From contig JAEINX010000026.1 of assembly GCA_016342645.1 (NCBI GenBank), positions 1 through 40,249 of the forward strand: 40,249 nucleotides of DNA, given 5' to 3'. A model generated the notes under the pieces. That model was not told where the DNA came from. It saw only the letters and a list, made by a program, of their open reading frames with translations, and did not search any database. Of this stretch, positions 7,798 to 16,397 are shown piece by piece; the stretch's first letter is position 1, and the number at the start of each line of letters is the position of its first letter. Source of the DNA: Bacteroidales bacterium. Lineage in GTDB: Bacteria > Bacteroidota > Bacteroidia > Bacteroidales > JAEINX01. A program made the translations under genes and the position numbers.

Positions 7798-8283
7798 TTA
7801 GTTTCGAATCATTAATCTGCCACCAAAATGAATAGCTCCTAAACTTTTCACATAATGGTTTATTAGCTGGGTTTTTGAGACAAAAGACACATTTCCCTCA
7901 TGACCTCTCTGAAAAGATATTTTACAAGCAAAAGCAACAAGATTACCATGAATCCCAGAGTATATTTTTTGCTTTCCTTTATTAAAAGGGGCACTTTCAA
8001 TAAGGTGTATGTAAATATGGTCTGATTTTATTTCTAAGCTGATTAAACCTTGAATAATTGATGGATTATTTACAATAGTAAGTTTGTAAATTTCTTTTTT
8101 TGGAGACTTTAATTCTGATTTCCAGGTGAATAACCATCCTTTTTTTTTAGTTATTGTTTTTAAGTCAGAAGTAGTGATAAAAGAAATATCAGTCGGAAAA
8201 CTATCTCCAGAAACAGTATTCTTTATTGAATTAGTCAATTCATCAACTTTAAAATCAAGAACTGTTTCTTCCTTTTTTCTCAT
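7798..8283 (-). CDS. GNAT-like acyltransferase-fold protein, first gene of a two-gene unit
   Basis: The 161-residue protein has the late part of a GNAT fold. There is a strand IYIHLIESAPFNKG (91-104), then the acetyl-CoA-loop region with a GNLVAFACKISFQRG helix (113-127), then a strand GNVSFVSK (130-137), the helix LINHYVKSLGA (140-150) and a final strand GGRLMI. The first 60 residues (an acidic and lysine-rich region) are not recognisable. I recall this family as a hypothetical acetyltransferase-like protein of Bacteroidota paired with a short acidic protein. It reads toward the 55-residue gene. The start is the only ATG, and a promoter lies immediately upstream. The acyl acceptor is unknown. 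Confidence 0.65.
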   Translation of the reverse strand: MRKKEETVLDFKVDELTNSIKNTVSGDSFPTDISFITTSDLKTITKKKGWLFTWKSELKSPKKEIYKLTIVNNPSIIQGLISLEIKSDHIYIHLIESAPFNKGKQKIYSGIHGNLVAFACKISFQRGHEGNVSFVSKTQLINHYVKSLGAIHFGGRLMIRN

Positions 8284-8287
8284 GATA

Positions 8288-8318
8288 CAAATTTACAAAG
8301 AACCCTTGACTTTTGCAA
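8288..8318 (-). promoter_or_regulatory. Bacteroidota promoter of the GNAT-like unit, almost leaderless
   Basis: On the minus strand TTG (8316-8318) is followed by exactly 20 bases and then TAAATTTG (8295-8288), the -33/-7 arrangement of Bacteroidota promoters. The -7 box ends only 4 bases before the ATG (8283-8281), so the transcript would begin at or next to the start codon. A second -7-like box, TACATTTG, is at 8347-8340 but has no TTG at the right distance. Confidence 0.55.
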
Positions 8319-8389
8319 GAAATAAAATAATTAGTGATACAAATGTAGTATTTTACATTATGTAAATTTAAAAACTATCAAATTATCAC

Positions 8390-9868
8390 TTATTTAATTT
8401 CGCCATCTTCGGGTACAAATTCATAAGCTCCCAAATCAGGGCTTTGTTGCCTGCTTTCTCCTTTAATATCAAATGGAACACTCTCGGCAATATTTATGTT
8501 TCCGGCATCTATAGCAGGCGATAAAGTGTCCAGTTCGTAATTATTTGACTGATAATCTTTGAATAAGGGATCAAGGTTTTTTAGGCAACTCATATAATGA
8601 TCTGTATCCTCAATATCGAGTGTTGTTTTTAAAAGTGTGTTCTCAAAAAGATAATTAAAATCTTCTGCCTCTTTCGAATCAATGACTATTTCTTCCTCAT
8701 TGCTTCCATATAAAATACAATTTCCAAAATAAGTAAACATATCAAAAGTATGGGGAACATCGGCAGAGTCTAAGTAATAGTTATTAATTATAAGCGAGGG
8801 TGTTTGCCTGATTGAATACCGCCAAAAGTTGGCAAAGGTGCATTGTTTGAAATTATAATCACCGCCGAGGGTTAATGCAATATCATAAATCCCACAATTT
8901 GCAATAACATCGTTAGTTGCAGTAATTTTGTAATATCTTGTAAACAATCCCATACCACTCATGTTTTCTATAATTGTATTATTCAAAATGAGTTGATTTC
9001 CCATGTATTGTTGCATGGTCTCGGCCTGAATTCCAATAAATCCGTTCTTGATAATAGCATAATTAAAAACATTATCCTTACTGCTTTCATTCAACCAAAT
9101 TCTATCCCATTGGCCAGGAAGTTGACTGTAATCTTCCTCAAGTCTATCGCCCTGAAAAATTACCGGATAATTTTCAGTTCCGTTAACTTTTATTGAGCCC
9201 CCTTTATAAACCCATAAACCCGATCCGTCGTGAAAATGAATTTTTGCCCCCGCATTAATATTTAAAACCGCATTCGAATCGACAACAGCGTAACCGTAAA
9301 TCAAATAGGGTTTTTGAGCATCCCAAGTTGTATCTGAAAATTCATGGGCGACTATTTTATAAGGAGGAAGTCCTTTAACATAGGTATCTGCGTTTATATA
9401 GTAGGCATCCTGTCCCCACGCAACGAGGTCAACATCCTGAATATTTCCGTTTGTTTGAAAAACTATTGAATCCTGCACAACAAAAGGTGAATTAACATCG
9501 CCCGGATTTACAGTTACTCTTACAAAAATATATAAACTGTCATCACCATCAATTTCAATATCGGCAACCGAAGTGGCAGCAATACCATCAATATTTAACA
9601 TATATTGTGATGAATTTCCGGAAGCAAGAGCAATTGATGATATTTTTATTTTCTGATTATCGTGGTTGTAAATCTTTAATTGTTTGGTGATTGATCCAAT
9701 AGTTGAAAAAACAGTATCGAATATTACGGTATCTGTAGAAAACCCTAAAGTTACTGACGGACTTGTGTTTATTTCATCATCTTTACGGCAAGAAGAAAAA
9801 ATAAGTCCAATTACAATTATAAAGCTTAATGGAATAAATAATTTTTTGATTTTAGGGGTGATAGTCAT
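8390..9868 (-). CDS. Surface lipoprotein with right-handed beta-helix
   Basis: The 492-residue protein has a lipoprotein signal peptide with lipobox FSSC (lipidated C27) followed by RKDDE, an acidic pattern resembling the lipoprotein export signal that sends Bacteroidota lipoproteins to the outer surface. Residues about 35-150 form an immunoglobulin-like region (VTLGFSTDTVIFDTVF), common in this group. The rest has the repeated short hydrophobic turns of a parallel beta-helix, with stretches such as IIENMSGMGLFTRYYKI and the end motif SPAIDAGN followed by DLGAYEF. That end is typical of right-handed beta-helix proteins of Bacteroidota. The role is unknown; such proteins often bind or cleave polysaccharide, but I see no catalytic signature. 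It stands alone, 106 bp upstream of the GNAT-like gene start. Confidence 0.75.
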   Translation of the reverse strand: MTITPKIKKLFIPLSFIIVIGLIFSSCRKDDEINTSPSVTLGFSTDTVIFDTVFSTIGSITKQLKIYNHDNQKIKISSIALASGNSSQYMLNIDGIAATSVADIEIDGDDSLYIFVRVTVNPGDVNSPFVVQDSIVFQTNGNIQDVDLVAWGQDAYYINADTYVKGLPPYKIVAHEFSDTTWDAQKPYLIYGYAVVDSNAVLNINAGAKIHFHDGSGLWVYKGGSIKVNGTENYPVIFQGDRLEEDYSQLPGQWDRIWLNESSKDNVFNYAIIKNGFIGIQAETMQQYMGNQLILNNTIIENMSGMGLFTRYYKITATNDVIANCGIYDIALTLGGDYNFKQCTFANFWRYSIRQTPSLIINNYYLDSADVPHTFDMFTYFGNCILYGSNEEEIVIDSKEAEDFNYLFENTLLKTTLDIEDTDHYMSCLKNLDPLFKDYQSNNYELDTLSPAIDAGNINIAESVPFDIKGESRQQSPDLGAYEFVPEDGEIK

Positions 9869-10057
9869 TATTGATTAATTTTTTACAAAGATAGATATTA
9901 AGGTTATTCTTACGATTTTTTTAAATAATTATTGTATGGGGTGGGGAATTCCGGTTTTGGTTGCCTGATACCGGATACTTGAGAAATTGTCGCCGGATGA
10001 GTTGATTAAGTATTTGTAAGATACGCTTTATTAGCTTATACGATTAATTGGAAAATA

Positions 10058-10090
10058 AAACCAGACAGGTTTTAGAAACCTGTCTGGTTT
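10058..10090 (-). terminator. Perfect 15-bp hairpin downstream of the CapA-type gene
   Basis: AAACCAGACAGGTTT (10058-10072) and AAACCTGTCTGGTTT (10076-10090) form a perfect hairpin with a 3-base loop, 7 bases after the stop of the gene at 10097. On the minus strand it is followed by TATTTTCC, a weak T tract, so it may end that transcript. Its CAGGTTT/AAACCTG core matches short palindromes at 10257-10289 and 28009-28023, so it is also a member of a repeat family. Confidence 0.6.
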
Positions 10091-10096
10091 CGTTAA

Positions 10097-13000
10097 TTAT
10101 TGGATCACAATTTTCTTAACCGGACTAAAATCTTTTCCGCTAAAACTTATAAAATATACACCCTTTTCAAACCCGAATAGGTCAATTTCTATTGTTGTTT
10201 GATTATTGCCGATTGTTGTTTGGAAAACTACCTTTCCTGCAATGTCTGTGATTTTTAAACCTGACAGGTTTTTAAAACCTGCAAGGTTTCCGATTGTTAT
10301 TAATCCTTTTGTCGGATTTGGATAAATTGATATTTCTGAAATAGTAATTTCATCCGATAATCCGCTTGTTGAGAAATTCATTAAACTATATTCACCATCC
10401 TCGGAAGGGAAAATATCTTCTGTCCATGCATCTTTATAAGGATTTGAAAATGTATAATTGCTTAAAATATATTCTTTGTTTTCACTTTTATCCCAAACTT
10501 TAATTATCGGTTTGTTTCCTGTTTCATAAAGATTACTGAAAACAGGAATTGCATTATCAAAAATATTATCAGAAACCACAACACCTGAGCCAACAAGCAT
10601 TTCTCCATCATACACGGCAATTTCATCACCTGTATTTAGATTTCCTTTTTCAGAATAAATTGTCCAAACGGGATCATAAGGATTTGAGTTCTTAACAATA
10701 AAATGCTCGGTTCTTGTAAAATTTTCAACAAGTGAACTTTTTAATTCCTCCGGATAAATCAGAACATCATCAGCTAACATCTTTACGAGATATCCTTCTC
10801 CAGCTTGCATATTTCCTATTCCGTTAACCCAATTAGGCCCGATTTTCCGAAATGTCGAGCCGGCTGTGTTTCTGACAAAATCAAGATTATCTAATACATT
10901 TTCAAAAACATCGGCTGTATTTATGGCTTGCTCCGGAAAATAGCTTATCAATTGATAACCGCTAATCAATGCAATAGGTGTTTGCGGATTGATTGCTTCT
11001 CCGCTTATTACAAATTGATCGGGATCATTCATTCTGAACAAATAGCCTTCGCTTGTATTCCAATCACCAATGCTGTTTACCCAAACAGGCCCGATTTTTC
11101 GTAACATTGAACCTGCCGTATTTCTTATAAAATCAAGATTATCCAATAAATCGGAACAAACAACTTGCATATCGGGGTTTTCGGGAATAATTCTGGAAGA
11201 TATAAACTGATAACCGTTAAGCAATAAATAGTTTTGAGTTATAGTTGAGGAATTATCAAAAGCCGTCTCTGAATAATTTACAATAACATCATCCAGGCTT
11301 TGCTGCGATTTAACTTGAATAAAGTAATAATCGTTAGGAACGGGAATGGGTTGCGAAATATCGTATTCTCCCCAATTATCCCAACATATAATACTTACAT
11401 TATCGAACCATGAAAATGCTGTACCCGAATTAGGCACGCCACTGTTTAAACGAATATCAAAGAATTTTGTTCCGTTTGGAATAGTTAATTCTTTATGATA
11501 AAAAGTCCAGGGAGTATCGCCATTTATCCATTCACCAATATTTTCCATACCGAGAGAATAATTACTAATCCGGTCAGCATAATACTTTATTTCAATCGTT
11601 ACATCCGAAGCATTCAGGGTTTTTATATATCCATATAGCGAATAAATCAAATCATCGGAACAGCAGATTATTCTTTCCTCAAAATTTGTTACAATATTAG
11701 AAGAAGTACCGGCATCTCTTTTATGCTGGATTGAACGTTCGCCTTCGAAAGCAAGCGTATCGCAATAATTTTCATCGCTGCTGTTTAAATTCCACAAAGT
11801 ACAGCCTTCATCCTCCATATTTCCAAACCAAATTTTTTCTCTCCCCAAACGGAATTCGTAATTACCTTGTGGCTGAATATTATTAACGGAAGAAATGCTA
11901 CCTTCTTTATCAAGAGGATATGGAGCAGTCTCCCAATAACCGCTTGCTTCCTCTAGTGGAAGTTCAACAATATATTCGGTTTCGTAAGTAGCCATATTTA
12001 ATGTATCCATGATAACTTGTGCAATAACATTTTCTCTGTCAATTTTCAGATATGTATTTAAATCCTTTGAGCATTGGGCAATGTAATCTAATAAATGCAA
12101 TCCTAAACCTCCTTCAGCTCTTTGAGGAATGTAATCGTCGATATAGACCGGTGTGATTGTAAATTCATAAAATCCCGTTTCGTTAACTTTTGAATTTAAA
12201 ATCATAGTAGGATAAGTTTCGGGATAATCAAGGTCGAAAACAAAATTCCCAAGAGAATGAGCGATCAATTTCCCATGATATAATTCCAGGCCATGAATAA
12301 TATGAGGATGATGGCAGATTACCAGATCAGCTCCATTGTCGATAGCAAAATGCCTGATTTTTTTATCTGCGGAGCTTGGAGAATCAAACAGTGGCGAATA
12401 ACCCTCATCCTCTAAATAATCCTCATTAAAAGGTAGGATATTAGCATCAACACTTGTCGGAGTTATTGAATATTCACCACCGGAATGCCATTCCATTACC
12501 ACTAAATCCGAGATATTTCTTACTTCGTTTATTTGCTTTTTGATGTAATATTCAGTTAGGTATGCAAAACCGGATTTATTGTAACCGGCATTCAAATATG
12601 GTTGATAATTATTATATTGCCCTGTACGATCACTCGATGCCAGAAAGGCAAAATTTACTCCCGATTTTGAATAAAAAACAGGAAGATAAGCCTCATAAGA
12701 ATTTGCGCCGACCCCCATCTGAATAATATCATTATCTTCTAAAACAGATTGGGTTTGCTGCAATCCGGGTAACAAATAATCCAAAATATGGTTGTTTGCA
12801 AGAGTAACAATATCTATTCCCGCATAGGTTAAACCCTTGATATTTGCAGGGGAGCTTTTAAAATATATTGGTTTTGTAGGGTGATGCCCTGCGTGTGTAG
12901 TTAAAGGGCATTCGAGATTTGCAACTGTTATATCGGCAGTGTCACCGAGATAAGGCTTTATTTGTTCAAATATTGCTTCAACTCCTTGGGTGGGAATAAT

Positions 13001-13972
13001 TCCGCCATTGTATTCGTATTTTCGGGCTAACATAATATCGCCAACAAAATTTATTGTAATTGGAAAAGAGCTGTTTCCAGGATCGACATCAATATTGCAA
13101 CTTGCCTGTCCCCACATATTTGTTGAATCAACGACTTCGAGTAAAACTTTGTAAGGATGGTCATCGGCGATTAGAAATGAATGCAAAGGGTCTTGTTCCG
13201 TGCTTGTTGAATCATCTCCGAAATCCCAGAAGAAGTCATGTTCATTGCTATCGGGGTCAACCACTTCGCCGAAAAACTGAACATCAACAAATTTGTTTCC
13301 GCCTCCGTCTGTATAAATTCTCCCGATTGAATAATCAATCGATACTTCGGGAACACAAGGCAGATCATTAGTGATGTTAATAATATTATCGAAATAAACT
13401 ACGCCTTGTGAATAAGCATCTTTATCATTGACATAAACTATGCTTGTAATATTCGGCAAATACCCATAAAAAGCGAGCCAATCGTCAGCAAGCGGAAGTT
13501 GATAATTATTCCATTTGTCTTCGGGGAAACATCCTTGATAGACAGGTATCCAATCGTCGAAATTCAATTCTTCGGAGCCTGCAAACGAATAGAAAAGTAC
13601 ATTTGCCGAATCCATTATCCCGAATCCCTGAATTTCTGCTTTTGAGGCAATATAAGCAGAAACTTGCCAAACATCGCCCGTTTCAACAACTATAGTCTGA
13701 ATGTCCTGAACTTTCCATGTATTTCCAAACAATTTTAGAGACCAGGGCGAGTTTTCATAAGTGATTTCCGAATTAAGCTCCCAATCCATAGGATCTTCAT
13801 CTTCGCCCGGATAGGATTTCAGATTTATAACACCACTATCGAAGTTTTCAATTACAGTTGCTTTATCAATAGCGGATTTAATATGATTTCCGGAATTCAT
13901 AAATCCCGTGCTTGATGATATTATCAATACAAGAACAATTGTTAAAAGATTTTTAATGTGCAATATTTTCAT
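10097..13972 (-). CDS. Giant secreted CapA-type metallophosphatase with PKD and T9SS sorting domain
   Basis: The 1291-residue protein has these parts. Signal peptide about 1-25; a beta-sandwich carbohydrate-binding-like region 40-200; a PKD domain 210-298 (DFFWDFGDDS); a CapA/PGA_cap metallophosphatase domain 305-620; a second beta-sandwich about 700-865; two copies of a roughly 75-residue module (915-990 and 1005-1075, each with NLDF[IV]RN, R-K-I-G-P and W-V-N-x-I-G); a region 1095-1200; and a type A T9SS C-terminal domain (about 1213-1291, IYPNPTKG and a terminal KKIVIQ). The CapA domain carries GDIMLAR (311-317), ANLECPL (351-357), LANNHILD (391-398), HHPHIIHG (554-561) and HSLGNFVFD (572-580), the expected metal-site motifs. 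Classical CapA is membrane-anchored and supports polyglutamate capsule; here it would be exported through the outer membrane. Substrate unknown. Confidence 0.85.
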   Translation of the reverse strand: MKILHIKNLLTIVLVLIISSSTGFMNSGNHIKSAIDKATVIENFDSGVINLKSYPGEDEDPMDWELNSEITYENSPWSLKLFGNTWKVQDIQTIVVETGDVWQVSAYIASKAEIQGFGIMDSANVLFYSFAGSEELNFDDWIPVYQGCFPEDKWNNYQLPLADDWLAFYGYLPNITSIVYVNDKDAYSQGVVYFDNIINITNDLPCVPEVSIDYSIGRIYTDGGGNKFVDVQFFGEVVDPDSNEHDFFWDFGDDSTSTEQDPLHSFLIADDHPYKVLLEVVDSTNMWGQASCNIDVDPGNSSFPITINFVGDIMLARKYEYNGGIIPTQGVEAIFEQIKPYLGDTADITVANLECPLTTHAGHHPTKPIYFKSSPANIKGLTYAGIDIVTLANNHILDYLLPGLQQTQSVLEDNDIIQMGVGANSYEAYLPVFYSKSGVNFAFLASSDRTGQYNNYQPYLNAGYNKSGFAYLTEYYIKKQINEVRNISDLVVMEWHSGGEYSITPTSVDANILPFNEDYLEDEGYSPLFDSPSSADKKIRHFAIDNGADLVICHHPHIIHGLELYHGKLIAHSLGNFVFDLDYPETYPTMILNSKVNETGFYEFTITPVYIDDYIPQRAEGGLGLHLLDYIAQCSKDLNTYLKIDRENVIAQVIMDTLNMATYETEYIVELPLEEASGYWETAPYPLDKEGSISSVNNIQPQGNYEFRLGREKIWFGNMEDEGCTLWNLNSSDENYCDTLAFEGERSIQHKRDAGTSSNIVTNFEERIICCSDDLIYSLYGYIKTLNASDVTIEIKYYADRISNYSLGMENIGEWINGDTPWTFYHKELTIPNGTKFFDIRLNSGVPNSGTAFSWFDNVSIICWDNWGEYDISQPIPVPNDYYFIQVKSQQSLDDVIVNYSETAFDNSSTITQNYLLLNGYQFISSRIIPENPDMQVVCSDLLDNLDFIRNTAGSMLRKIGPVWVNSIGDWNTSEGYLFRMNDPDQFVISGEAINPQTPIALISGYQLISYFPEQAINTADVFENVLDNLDFVRNTAGSTFRKIGPNWVNGIGNMQAGEGYLVKMLADDVLIYPEELKSSLVENFTRTEHFIVKNSNPYDPVWTIYSEKGNLNTGDEIAVYDGEMLVGSGVVVSDNIFDNAIPVFSNLYETGNKPIIKVWDKSENKEYILSNYTFSNPYKDAWTEDIFPSEDGEYSLMNFSTSGLSDEITISEISIYPNPTKGLITIGNLAGFKNLSGLKITDIAGKVVFQTTIGNNQTTIEIDLFGFEKGVYFISFSGKDFSPVKKIVIQ
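10257..10289. repeat. Palindromic repeat pair inside the T9SS-domain coding sequence
   Basis: Two near-identical palindromic 15-mers, AAACCTGACAGGTTT (10257-10271) and AAACCTGCAAGGTTT (10275-10289), lie inside the C-terminal domain of the large CapA-type protein. On the coding strand they read as a K-N-L-(S/A)-G-type peptide (NLAGFKNLSGLK). A third copy of the same type is at 28009-28023 in another T9SS domain, and the hairpin at 10058-10090 is a fourth. Confidence 0.6.
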
Positions 13973-14210
13973 AATAATTCTCTTTTAAATTTTATCATGA
14001 TATTTCATTACATCCATGATTATAAAGTTAAACAAAATCTCCAAAATGAGAAATAAAACTCATCAACTATTTGTTATTCGGAATTAGAAATTTCGAACGG
14101 CAAATATTCCTTTCAGTATTGCGTGTAAAGTTACAAATAAATATCAAGAGATAAATAATTAAGGCTAATTTTTTTTTTGTACTTTTACCCAATCATAAAA
14201 ACATTAAATA

Positions 14211-14759
14211 ATGAATAAGAAACTTTTGTTTAGAATAATACCTGTTGTCATTATTTCGCTATTATTTTCGTTAAATACAATTGCCCAACAAAATAAAGAG
14301 AGTAATAAGAGTTTTAAAGACAGGGTTTTTCTCGGTGGAAATCTCGGGCTTCAGTTTGGAACAATTACCTTAATAGAAATTTCGCCCCTCGTAGGCTATA
14401 AAATAACCGATGATTTTTCAGCCGGACTTGGATTTACATACCAGTATTATAAAGACACGAGGTTTAATCCCGATTATTCAACAAACATTTTTGGTGGACG
14501 CATATTTGCGAGATATTATATCTATCAGGACTTCTTTGCGCATTCAGAGATTGAAGTTTTAAACTATGATGCTTACTACTGGCCATCAAGTTATAAAGAT
14601 AATATTACTGTAACAAATGTGCTTGTTGGGGGAGGGTATAATCAGCGAATCAGTCAAAAAGCATCTGCTAGTATTATGATTTTATGGAATTTGAATGAAG
14701 ATATTAACTCACTTTATTCTAATCCTATTTTCAGGATAGGATTTAATGTGGGTTTGTGA
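14211..14759 (+). CDS. Putative outer-membrane beta-barrel protein
   Basis: The 182-residue product starts with a signal peptide (residues about 1-26, ending IAQQN). It has alternating polar and aromatic strands (VFLGGNLGLQFG, FSAGLGFTYQYY, IFGGRIFARYYIY, ITVTNVLVGGGYN) and ends in IFRIGFNVGL with no charged tail. This is the shape of a small OmpA-like or OprF-type 8-strand barrel, frequent in Bacteroidota and usually named porin-like or OmpW/OmpX-like. I do not recognise a specific family. It is the only plus-strand gene in a stretch of minus-strand genes and lies 238 bp from the divergent CapA-type gene. Confidence 0.7.
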   Translation: MNKKLLFRIIPVVIISLLFSLNTIAQQNKESNKSFKDRVFLGGNLGLQFGTITLIEISPLVGYKITDDFSAGLGFTYQYYKDTRFNPDYSTNIFGGRIFARYYIYQDFFAHSEIEVLNYDAYYWPSSYKDNITVTNVLVGGGYNQRISQKASASIMILWNLNEDINSLYSNPIFRIGFNVGL

Positions 14760-14886
14760 AGAAATGAAGTGATGGAAATTATTTTCTCACTAAATTCCAT
14801 ATAGAACCATTAAATTTTCTTTTTAATCCTTTTTGGATTTTTATATTTAAAGGTAAGATAGTAAGGAGCAAGAATAATAAAGAATT

Positions 14887-16344
14887 CTATTCGGGAATTT
14901 GATTTAAAACATCGAGAGTTAAGTCCCAGAATTTTGTTACTGTATTAATATCCAAACGTTCATCAGGTGAGTGTGCACCTTTAATAGTCGGGCCGAATGA
15001 AATCATATCCATTTTCGGATAAACGGATTTAAAAAGCCCGCATTCAAGGCCGGCATGAATAGCCAACACTTTTGCTTCATTGTAAAACAATCTTTTATAT
15101 GATGCTTTCGTGATTTTTACAATTTCGGAATTTGGGTTTGGAGTCCAGCCGGGGTAACCTCCGGTATGAGTCACTTTTGCACCGGCTAATCTAAAAACGC
15201 TGGCTACCATAGCACAAGCATTATCTTTAGCTGATTCAACTGAACTTCTTTGGTTTGTAATGAATTCAAAAGCTCCCTTTAAAGTTTTCACGGCAGCAAA
15301 GTTTGTTGAGGTTTCAACGAAATTTGGAATTTTATCTGACATGCTTATTACTCCGTGTGGACATGCATAAATGGCATTTAGAAGTTTTTCATGCGATATT
15401 TTATCAATTACAAAATCGGGAATATCAATCTCTTGCATTTTGATACTGAGGCCATGATCAGTAATAATATATTCTTCCTTGATTTGTATTGCGAGATTCT
15501 CAATTAATTTGATAAATTCTTTTTTGTTTTTTTCGGGAATAGTAATATTTGCAAAAGCTTCTCTGGCAATTGCATTTCTTAAATTTCCACCTGAAAAGGC
15601 GTTTATTCTCAGATCAAATTTATTATTTGCATTCCACAGCAGTCGGTTAAGGATTTTATTAGCGTTGCCAATTCCTTTGTTAATTTCATCACCGGAATGT
15701 CCTCCTTTTAATCCATTAACTATGACTTTAAATGCGATTGAATTTTGGGGAACGCTTTCATTTTTATATGCAAGCAAAGCAGTTGTGTCTCTTCCTCCTG
15801 CACAACCGATAAATAGTTCACCTTCATCTTCCGAATCAAGATTTATTAAAATATTGCTTTTTAGAAAAGCTTTTTTTAAACCGAATGCACCTGACATTCC
15901 TGATTCTTCGTCAATTGTAAAAAGACATTCTAATGGTCCATGAGGGATGTCATTAGCCTCAAGAATAGCTAATTGAGTTGCGACTCCAATCCCGTCATCA
16001 GCACCTAAGGTCGTACCCTTTGCTTTGATCCATCCATTGTCAACATAAGCTTCGATCGGGTCTTTTTCAAAATCAAAAATAGTTTCAGTGTTTTTTTCAC
16101 AAACAATATCCAAATGACTTTGCAGAACAACCGATTTTACTTTTTCTTTTCCTTTTGTTGCCGGTTTCCTAATTAAAACATTTCCAACTTCGTCTTTTAA
16201 TGTTTCTAAACCAAGTTGTTTCCCGAAATTTATTATGTATTCAGCAATTTTTTCTTCTTTCTTAGAGGGGCGCGGAATCTTTAATATTTCTGAAAAATAA
16301 TACCACAATCTTCCGGGTTTTAGGCTTTGTATATCTACACTCAT
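14887..16344 (-). CDS. pepD: Aminoacyl-histidine dipeptidase (PepD, M20 family)
   Basis: PepD hydrolyses dipeptides with a C-terminal histidine, such as carnosine, in the cytosol using two zinc ions. The 485-residue length is the family length. Metal and catalytic motifs are in order: QSHLDIV (H77, D79), LGADDGIG (D116, D117), IDEESGMSG (E146, E147) and GGHSGDEI later in the lid domain. The C-terminal motif GAHSPDERL near 460 carries the last metal ligand. It lies 53 bp upstream of a convergent-free stretch and is followed by the OMP gene in the opposite direction. It starts at ATG 16344, just after the end of rpe, so it may be the last gene of the rpoD-rpe transcript or separate. Confidence 0.93.
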   Translation of the reverse strand: MSVDIQSLKPGRLWYYFSEILKIPRPSKKEEKIAEYIINFGKQLGLETLKDEVGNVLIRKPATKGKEKVKSVVLQSHLDIVCEKNTETIFDFEKDPIEAYVDNGWIKAKGTTLGADDGIGVATQLAILEANDIPHGPLECLFTIDEESGMSGAFGLKKAFLKSNILINLDSEDEGELFIGCAGGRDTTALLAYKNESVPQNSIAFKVIVNGLKGGHSGDEINKGIGNANKILNRLLWNANNKFDLRINAFSGGNLRNAIAREAFANITIPEKNKKEFIKLIENLAIQIKEEYIITDHGLSIKMQEIDIPDFVIDKISHEKLLNAIYACPHGVISMSDKIPNFVETSTNFAAVKTLKGAFEFITNQRSSVESAKDNACAMVASVFRLAGAKVTHTGGYPGWTPNPNSEIVKITKASYKRLFYNEAKVLAIHAGLECGLFKSVYPKMDMISFGPTIKGAHSPDERLDINTVTKFWDLTLDVLNQIPE

Positions 16345-16397
16345 AAGTAAATTATTTTTATTTTAAATAGCAAATCTAATAAATTTTTGTATTATAA

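Noticed and set aside
7535..7801. An 88-codon plus-strand frame overlapping the symporter end
   Set aside because: It is the antisense of the 55-residue minus-strand gene, which has much better composition and context.
8340..8367. TACA/TGTA dyads as a BlaI/MecI-type operator
   Set aside because: The motif is short, the DNA is very AT-rich, and there is no BlaI/MecI-type gene in the window.
9950..10030. A short plus-strand stretch reading like LEKLSPDELIKYL
   Set aside because: Only about 15 codons before a stop, with no extended similarity I can recognise; possibly a transposase remnant but not supportable.
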